Shown one piece after another: positions 60,264 to 63,873 of a DNA stretch of 63,873 nucleotides (positions within the stretch are counted from its first letter, which is position 1; each line of letters opens with the position of its first letter). The position numbers and the translations under genes were made by a program. The DNA lies in contig NZ_CAJXIV010000011.1 of the NCBI RefSeq assembly GCF_913054185.1, positions 1-63,873 of the forward strand. Direction: 5' to 3'. Below the pieces are notes generated by a model. That model did no database searches. It was not told the DNA's origin and saw nothing but the letters and a program-made list of their open reading frames with translations. The DNA comes from an uncultured Shimia sp. Its GTDB lineage: Bacteria > Pseudomonadota > Alphaproteobacteria > Rhodobacterales > Rhodobacteraceae.

Positions 60264-60522
60264 GTGGGCCTCCGGCGGGTACGCTCCGAAAGATCACAGT
60301 CTGGCATGTGATGGCAGGAACACAAAGCAAGGATTGGCTGCTTTGTTACAATGAAGCAGCCCGTAACACTTCTTGAGCTCCCCAGATGAGGCCGAGCGTG
60401 AGCTGGGTGCTCCCGCTGGCTGGCACTTGCATGGTTCCGCAGGTGTGTAAAACCCCCAGTGCTTTGGCTCTTCAAACCTCTAGGGTGTGGTGGTGCAACG
60501 ATGTGTGGGTAGGGAGGCCGGT

Positions 60523-61335
60523 ATGGTTAGGGAATCTGGATTTCAGGTCAGCGAAAGTGGGCCGCAGTTTTATGACCAATATGTGCGGGTCTTTATGGCG
60601 CCGTTTGTTGAGCACTTGATGGCGGTGGCGATTAAGCCAAATCAGCAGGTTTTGGATGTAGCGTGCGGGACCGGGTTTGCCACACGCCGGGCCGCGGCCT
60701 GTGTCGGGCCAGGCGGAGCTGTGATTGGCAGTGATATCAATGCGGCCATGCTGTCTCTCGCCGAAACCCTTGAGGAGGCGGAGGGCGCTGCGGTGCGATG
60801 GCAGGAGGCGTCAGCACTGGACCTGCCATATGAGGAAGACACATTTGATGCGGTGATCTGCCAGCAAGGGGTGCAGTTTTTCCCAGACCCGACAGCGGGG
60901 GTAAAAGAGATGGCGCGAGTCGCCCGCACAGGTGGGAAGATTGCCGTGACGGTTTGGGCACCTCGGGCGCAATCGCCTTACCTAGAGACCGTGTTTGGTG
61001 TGCTGGAACGCGGGTTTGCCTTAAATCCGGCGGCTGCGAAAGCCACATGTGTGGAGGCTGGAGAGGCCGCGGTGCAAAGCTGGTTTGAAGGGGCAGGCCT
61101 GGCGCAGGTGGCCATTGAGAGCGAAACGGTGGAGGTTATGTTACCGCCGTTTGAGGCGTATGTGGCCAATCACATTCGGGCGTTGCCGCCGGTGGTTGTT
61201 GGAAACTTCTGGCAGGCCGATGAGGTGGTTCGGGATCAGGCTTTTAACGAAATTCGAGAGGCCCTTGCGCCGTACCAGAAGGCCAGCGGCTATGTGGTGC
61301 CCTTCACATCATATGTGGCGTCTGCGCAGCTCTAG
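60523..61335 (+). CDS. Class I SAM-dependent methyltransferase (UbiE/Methyltransf_11-like)
   Basis: A 270-residue methyltransferase. Motif I is VLDVACGTGFATR near residues 43-55, motif II DTFDAVICQQGVQFF near 105-119, and post-motif MARVARTGGKIAVTVW. AGGGAGG lies five bases before ATG 60523, which decides the start against a GTG 36 bp upstream. The substrate is unknown; the motif spacing suits quinone or small-molecule methylation. A shared terminator with rpmE follows. Confidence 0.87.
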   Translation: MVRESGFQVSESGPQFYDQYVRVFMAPFVEHLMAVAIKPNQQVLDVACGTGFATRRAAACVGPGGAVIGSDINAAMLSLAETLEEAEGAAVRWQEASALDLPYEEDTFDAVICQQGVQFFPDPTAGVKEMARVARTGGKIAVTVWAPRAQSPYLETVFGVLERGFALNPAAAKATCVEAGEAAVQSWFEGAGLAQVAIESETVEVMLPPFEAYVANHIRALPPVVVGNFWQADEVVRDQAFNEIREALAPYQKASGYVVPFTSYVASAQL

Positions 61336-61351
61336 TTTTGACTTGCCCAAC

Positions 61352-61383
61352 AAAAAACGCCGCCCCGAGGGAGGCGGCGTTTT
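61352..61383. terminator. Bidirectional terminator between methyltransferase and rpmE
   Basis: AAAACGCCGCC (61354-61364), eight-base loop, GGCGGCGTTTT (61373-61383). A- and T-rich flanks on both sides serve the two convergent genes. Confidence 0.9.
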
Positions 61384-61404
61384 CTGTTACGAGGGTAACT
61401 GTGC

Positions 61405-61626
61405 TTAGAAGCCCAGGCCTTCGTATTTCTTTTTGAACTTGGAGACGCGGCCGCCGGCATCCATCAAGCGGGTGGAGCCGCCGTTCCATGCAGGGTGCAC
61501 GGATGGGTCCACGTCCAGCGCCAGCTGGTCGCCTTCGTTGCCGTAGGTGGAACGCATCTTGACGATGGTGCCATCGGTCATTTTCACGTCGATGAAGTGG
61601 TAGTCGGGATGAGTGTCTGCTTTCAT
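61405..61626 (-). CDS. rpmE: Large ribosomal subunit protein L31
   Basis: A 73-residue ribosomal protein starting [20 protein letters not shown], with HPAWNGG in the middle. It lacks the CxxC zinc ligands of the C+ type, so it is a zinc-free form. It follows rplS by 11 bp and is co-transcribed. Confidence 0.95.
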   Translation of the reverse strand: MKADTHPDYHFIDVKMTDGTIVKMRSTYGNEGDQLALDVDPSVHPAWNGGSTRLMDAGGRVSKFKKKYEGLGF

Positions 61627-61637
61627 AATACCGCTCC

Positions 61638-62012
61638 TTACGCTTTTTTGGCTTTGTAGGTGGTGTCTTCTGCGATACGCGCGGACTTACCACGACGGGA
61701 GCGCAGATAGTACAGTTTGGCGCGACGTACACGACCACGACGCACTACAGTGATGCTGTCGATGTTGGTCGAGAACAGCGGGAACACACGTTCCACACCT
61801 TCGCCAAAGGAAATCTTGCGAACAGTGAACGAGCCAGCGATGCCGTGGCCGTTTTTACGGCTGATGCAAACACCTTCGTAGTTCTGCACACGGGTGCGCG
61901 AACCTTCGGTCACTTTAAAGCCAACACGGATGGTGTCACCGGCTTTGAAATCGGGGATGTCTTTCCCCAGCGTAGCAATCTGCTCCGCTTCGAGCTGTGC
62001 GATCAGATCCAT
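61638..62012 (-). CDS. rplS: Large ribosomal subunit protein L19
   Basis: A 124-residue ribosomal protein starting [20 protein letters not shown], with [22 protein letters not shown] and the basic end [18 protein letters not shown]. The open frame continues upstream, but family length fixes the start at 62012. The usual trmD neighbour is not upstream here. Confidence 0.96.
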   Translation of the reverse strand: MDLIAQLEAEQIATLGKDIPDFKAGDTIRVGFKVTEGSRTRVQNYEGVCISRKNGHGIAGSFTVRKISFGEGVERVFPLFSTNIDSITVVRRGRVRRAKLYYLRSRRGKSARIAEDTTYKAKKA

Positions 62013-62064
62013 TGGATCATCTCCTATGATGCTTGTGGTTATATCCACAAAGGTTTGATGCACC

Positions 62065-62211
62065 TCAGAGCTCTTGGTCTTCTTCCGGGTCCGCGTATAG
62101 CGCCCGCCAGAGTTCAGGTCGTCTTTTCTTGTCTTGTGGTACTGATTTTTTGCCATCTTCGACGAAGAAACCGAGGATACATGCAATGCACAGCACGCCC
62201 GAACGACTCAT
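62065..62211 (-). CDS. Possible 48-residue protein upstream of rplS
   Basis: The frame begins [21 protein letters not shown] and ends in a charged tail ([19 protein letters not shown]). It has no clear ribosome site. It occupies the 306-bp gap between rplS and the divergent MarR gene, in the place normally held by trmD. Its coding status is uncertain; nothing else was recognised in that gap. Confidence 0.3.
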   Translation of the reverse strand: MSRSGVLCIACILGFFVEDGKKSVPQDKKRRPELWRALYADPEEDQEL

Positions 62212-62292
62212 AAGAGACGCGGACAAGCGGTGTGTAGGGCAGTTGGCCCAAGCGTGCAAGGGGTTTGACAGTGTGATGCGACTCAAGTAGTT

Positions 62293-62305
62293 AGTTTGGC
62301 GAACT
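62293..62305 (+). promoter_or_regulatory. MarR operator 1 (AGTT-N5-AACT)
   Basis: AGTT-TGGCG-AACT, extended to TAGTT/AACTA, 13 bp before the MarR start codon. It has the same architecture and inner GGC as the site at 62760-62772, so it is probably the autoregulatory site. Confidence 0.6.
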
Positions 62306-62318
62306 ATATGGAATTCAC

Positions 62319-62714
62319 ATGTCTGATCTCGCCAAGAAACTGCAGAAAGTGCACCAATCTTGCCATCGGGCCTGGGCCAAAGCGGCGCGGGACTTGGAGC
62401 TGAGCTTCAGTGAGTTTGAATATCTCAGTGCGGTGCAGGAACAGGCGGATTTGCAGCGTTATGAGGACAAACACGGCCAGCATTTGCAGGACATTGTAGA
62501 GGCATTGGGCGTGACCAAAGCCAGTGCCAGCACGATGATTGCGAAGTTGGAAACACGGAATTTGGTGTCGCGCTTTCAATGTATGATGGATGCGCGGGCG
62601 CAGCATATTGTTCTGACTCCCGAAGGTCAGATGAAGCTGGCGCGAGGGGCGCGTGTCTATGAGCAGATCGCGACCCGGTTGGAAAAGGACCTCGGTGAAT
62701 TGCCAAGCCTGTAG
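62319..62714 (+). CDS. MarR family transcriptional regulator
   Basis: A 131-residue regulator with LELSFSEFEYLSAVQEQ, then LQDIVEALGVTKASASTMIAKLETRNLVSRFQCMMDARAQHIVLTPEG as the winged helix. The N-terminal region is short. Paired identical operators flank it: one before its own start, one before the downstream DUF1360-like gene. So it probably represses both. The ligand is unknown. Confidence 0.87.
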   Translation: MSDLAKKLQKVHQSCHRAWAKAARDLELSFSEFEYLSAVQEQADLQRYEDKHGQHLQDIVEALGVTKASASTMIAKLETRNLVSRFQCMMDARAQHIVLTPEGQMKLARGARVYEQIATRLEKDLGELPSL

Positions 62715-62759
62715 CAGGGCGGAGTGGTGGCTGGAGGGTAACTTTCAACCCATAAAGTA

Positions 62760-62772
62760 AGTTAGGCTAACT
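62760..62772 (+). promoter_or_regulatory. MarR operator 2 (AGTT-N5-AACT)
   Basis: AGTT-AGGCT-AACT, a perfect palindrome apart from the odd centre, 21 bp before the start codon of the downstream membrane-protein gene. Confidence 0.6.
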
Positions 62773-62793
62773 AAATAAAGAAAGGAAATGATC

Positions 62794-63183
62794 ATGGCGA
62801 TGGAAAATCTTTTGTTGGGGCTCGCGATCCACCAACTGTTTTGGGAACACTTGCCGCACTGGGGCACGTGGTTCACGCGGGGCCTTAAGATGCTGCCGCA
62901 GCCGTTGCAGTCTCTCTACGAGCAGTGGCGTTGCCCCTACTGCGCAGGGTTCTGGATTGGGCTGGCGGTGCATGCAGCTACCGGTAATTATCTGTTTGCG
63001 GCCTTTGCCGATTTGCCTGCGTTCTGGGGCAGTCTTGGCACACCGTTGGCGTGGTTTATGGATGCGTTGGTGTTTGCGGCGCTCAATAAACTGGGGGTGC
63101 TGGCTGTGCACGCGATTGGATTGCCGGCGCTCAAGGGCCATCAGGCCAAGGAAGCGTTTTTGGCGGCCAAGAAAGCGGCTTAG
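62794..63183 (+). CDS. DUF1360-like membrane protein
   Basis: A 129-residue protein with three or so hydrophobic segments. The motif RCPYCAGFWIGLAVHAA near residues 46-62 resembles the CPYCxGFW of DUF1360 proteins; LEKLGVLAVHAIGLP-type text and a Lys/Ala-rich end follow. AAGGA is placed best for ATG 62794 rather than the ATG at 62788. The function is unknown. It is probably repressed by the adjacent MarR protein through an operator matching the regulator's own. Confidence 0.7.
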   Translation: MAMENLLLGLAIHQLFWEHLPHWGTWFTRGLKMLPQPLQSLYEQWRCPYCAGFWIGLAVHAATGNYLFAAFADLPAFWGSLGTPLAWFMDALVFAALNKLGVLAVHAIGLPALKGHQAKEAFLAAKKAA

Positions 63184-63275
63184 GCGGGGCTTCGCCATTC
63201 AAAAAAGCTTTGCTTGCAATGAGATGCGCTCTCTCGGTTTACTGAGGGGGCGCAACGGTTTGGTTCAGGTGTGAT

Positions 63276-63873
63276 ATGCGAGTTTTCAAGACAGGTCTGT
63301 TGGCTCTACTGCTGGTGGCGAGTTGTGGCCGGTCTGTGCCGGATGATCCAGCGGCCCAGGCGGCAGAGCAGGCTGCGGCGGCAGAGGCGGCGCGGGTGCA
63401 GAGCTTGGCATCGCAAGTTGTGACATATCCCAAGTATGGCGATGCAGATCCACATGAGTGGGATCGGCGGCCACCGTCCACCTATCCGGTGCACGGCATT
63501 GATGTGTCGCGGTGGCAGACGGACATCAATTGGCATGAGGCGCGACGATCTGGTGTTAGTTTTGCGTATCTGAAGGCCACTGAGGGCGGTGACTTGGCTG
63601 ATCCGATGTTTGACACACATCGTAGCGGGGCGGCCAATGCGGGCGTGCCATGGGGGGGATATCACTACTACTATTTCTGTCGTCCGGCGGAGGAGCAGGC
63701 GGCATGGTTCATCAAAAACGTACCGCGTGGCGCGCCGTTGCCCCATGTGTTGGACATGGAGTGGACGCCGCAGTCGCGCACCTGTCGTTTGCGGCCCAGT
63801 GGCAGCAAAGTGCGCAGTGAGGCGCGCAAATTCCTGTCGATTTTGGAAGCGCACTACGGGCGGCGGCCCATTG
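63276..63873 (+). CDS. GH25 lysozyme-like lipoprotein, partial (cut by window end)
   Basis: The first 199 codons of a longer gene. Residues 1-17 are a lipoprotein signal with lipobox LVASC, followed by an Ala/Gln/Glu-rich linker. The GH25 domain starts near residue 73: YPVHGIDVSRWQTDINW, then FAYLKATEGG, GGYHYYYFC and HVLDMEW, with the catalytic acids expected in IDVS and DMEW. Such enzymes cut the glycan strands of peptidoglycan. The frame is still open at base 63873. Confidence 0.9.
   Translation, partial: MRVFKTGLLALLLVASCGRSVPDDPAAQAAEQAAAAEAARVQSLASQVVTYPKYGDADPHEWDRRPPSTYPVHGIDVSRWQTDINWHEARRSGVSFAYLKATEGGDLADPMFDTHRSGAANAGVPWGGYHYYYFCRPAEEQAAWFIKNVPRGAPLPHVLDMEWTPQSRTCRLRPSGSKVRSEARKFLSILEAHYGRRPI

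Noticed and set aside
1..63873. Search by eye for CRISPR arrays, transposases, integrases and phage structural genes
   Set aside because: No regularly spaced repeats and no protein of these families were seen.

Overview
The window looks like chromosomal DNA of a marine roseobacter-type alphaproteobacterium (Rhodobacterales). Supporting signs are a MipZ ParA-like ATPase, a DUF2794 protein, a GAAC-N7-GAAC LexA box, an Irr-type iron control element in front of mbfA, an exosortase E/VPEID-CTERM pair, many MFS, DMT and branched-chain amino-acid-type ABC transporters, and a homogentisate cluster. Coding density is high. I see no insertion sequence, prophage, CRISPR array or rRNA operon. There is one tRNA gene.

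Layout. 1-5.3 kb: the last 15 codons of tuf with its terminator, a sterol-desaturase-type hydroxylase, two acyltransferases, tRNA-Trp, a low-GC methyltransferase-like gene and zapE. 5.4-12.7 kb: MFS and DMT transporters, an ornithine-cyclodeaminase-family gene with a HAD hydrolase, an ArsR-SRPBCC operon and a Sel1-repeat exported protein. 12.3-23.8 kb: S-formylglutathione hydrolase (fghA) and, about 8 kb away, glutathione-dependent formaldehyde dehydrogenase (frmA); between them lie an HxlR/DMT divergon, mbfA with an iron box, TetR, DUF3604, AAA and NYN-LOTUS genes. 23.9-34.5 kb: SOS-controlled imuB, DUF2794, GNAT, a peptidase-NlpC/P60-ureohydrolase operon, beta-carbonic anhydrase, DUF4139 and asd. 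34.7-49.4 kb: a transporter block (MFS plus a five-gene ABC system) and an aromatic-acid block (HpaR-type MarR, MhaA/MhaB-like 3-hydroxyphenylacetate 6-hydroxylase, two metallo-beta-lactamase-fold proteins, fumarylacetoacetase, homogentisate dioxygenase and a second MarR). 49.5-52.3 kb: a tiny tryptophan-rich VPEID-CTERM protein, its exosortase-protease fusion, and mipZ. 52.4-63.9 kb: pseudouridine synthase, a PLP gamma-family enzyme, an SRPBCC-TetR operon, VOC, hydrolase, MFS, TPR and methyltransferase genes, rpmE/rplS, a MarR-DUF1360 pair and a GH25 lysozyme cut by the window end.

How the genes fit together. The aromatic block reads as hydroxyphenylacetate to homogentisate (MhaAB), to maleylacetoacetate (HmgA), and, after isomerisation, fumarylacetoacetate cleavage (FahA). 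The isomerase gene maiA, expected just after mhaB, survives only as a remnant of about 100 bp. Its first deletion junction lies at the 7-bp sequence CTGGCGC, which the intact gene would have carried at both ends of the lost segment. The adjacent ABC transporter and HpaR may form the uptake and control arm of this pathway.

The most unusual system is mipZ-xrtE beside a VPEID-CTERM precursor whose predicted mature part is only about 30 residues and very rich in Trp and Gly. Several regulatory repeats stand out: paired AGTT-N5-AACT operators at a MarR gene and its neighbour, CTACGTAG palindromes in two intergenic regions of the aromatic block, and a 44-nt repeat found 47 kb apart after two unrelated genes.
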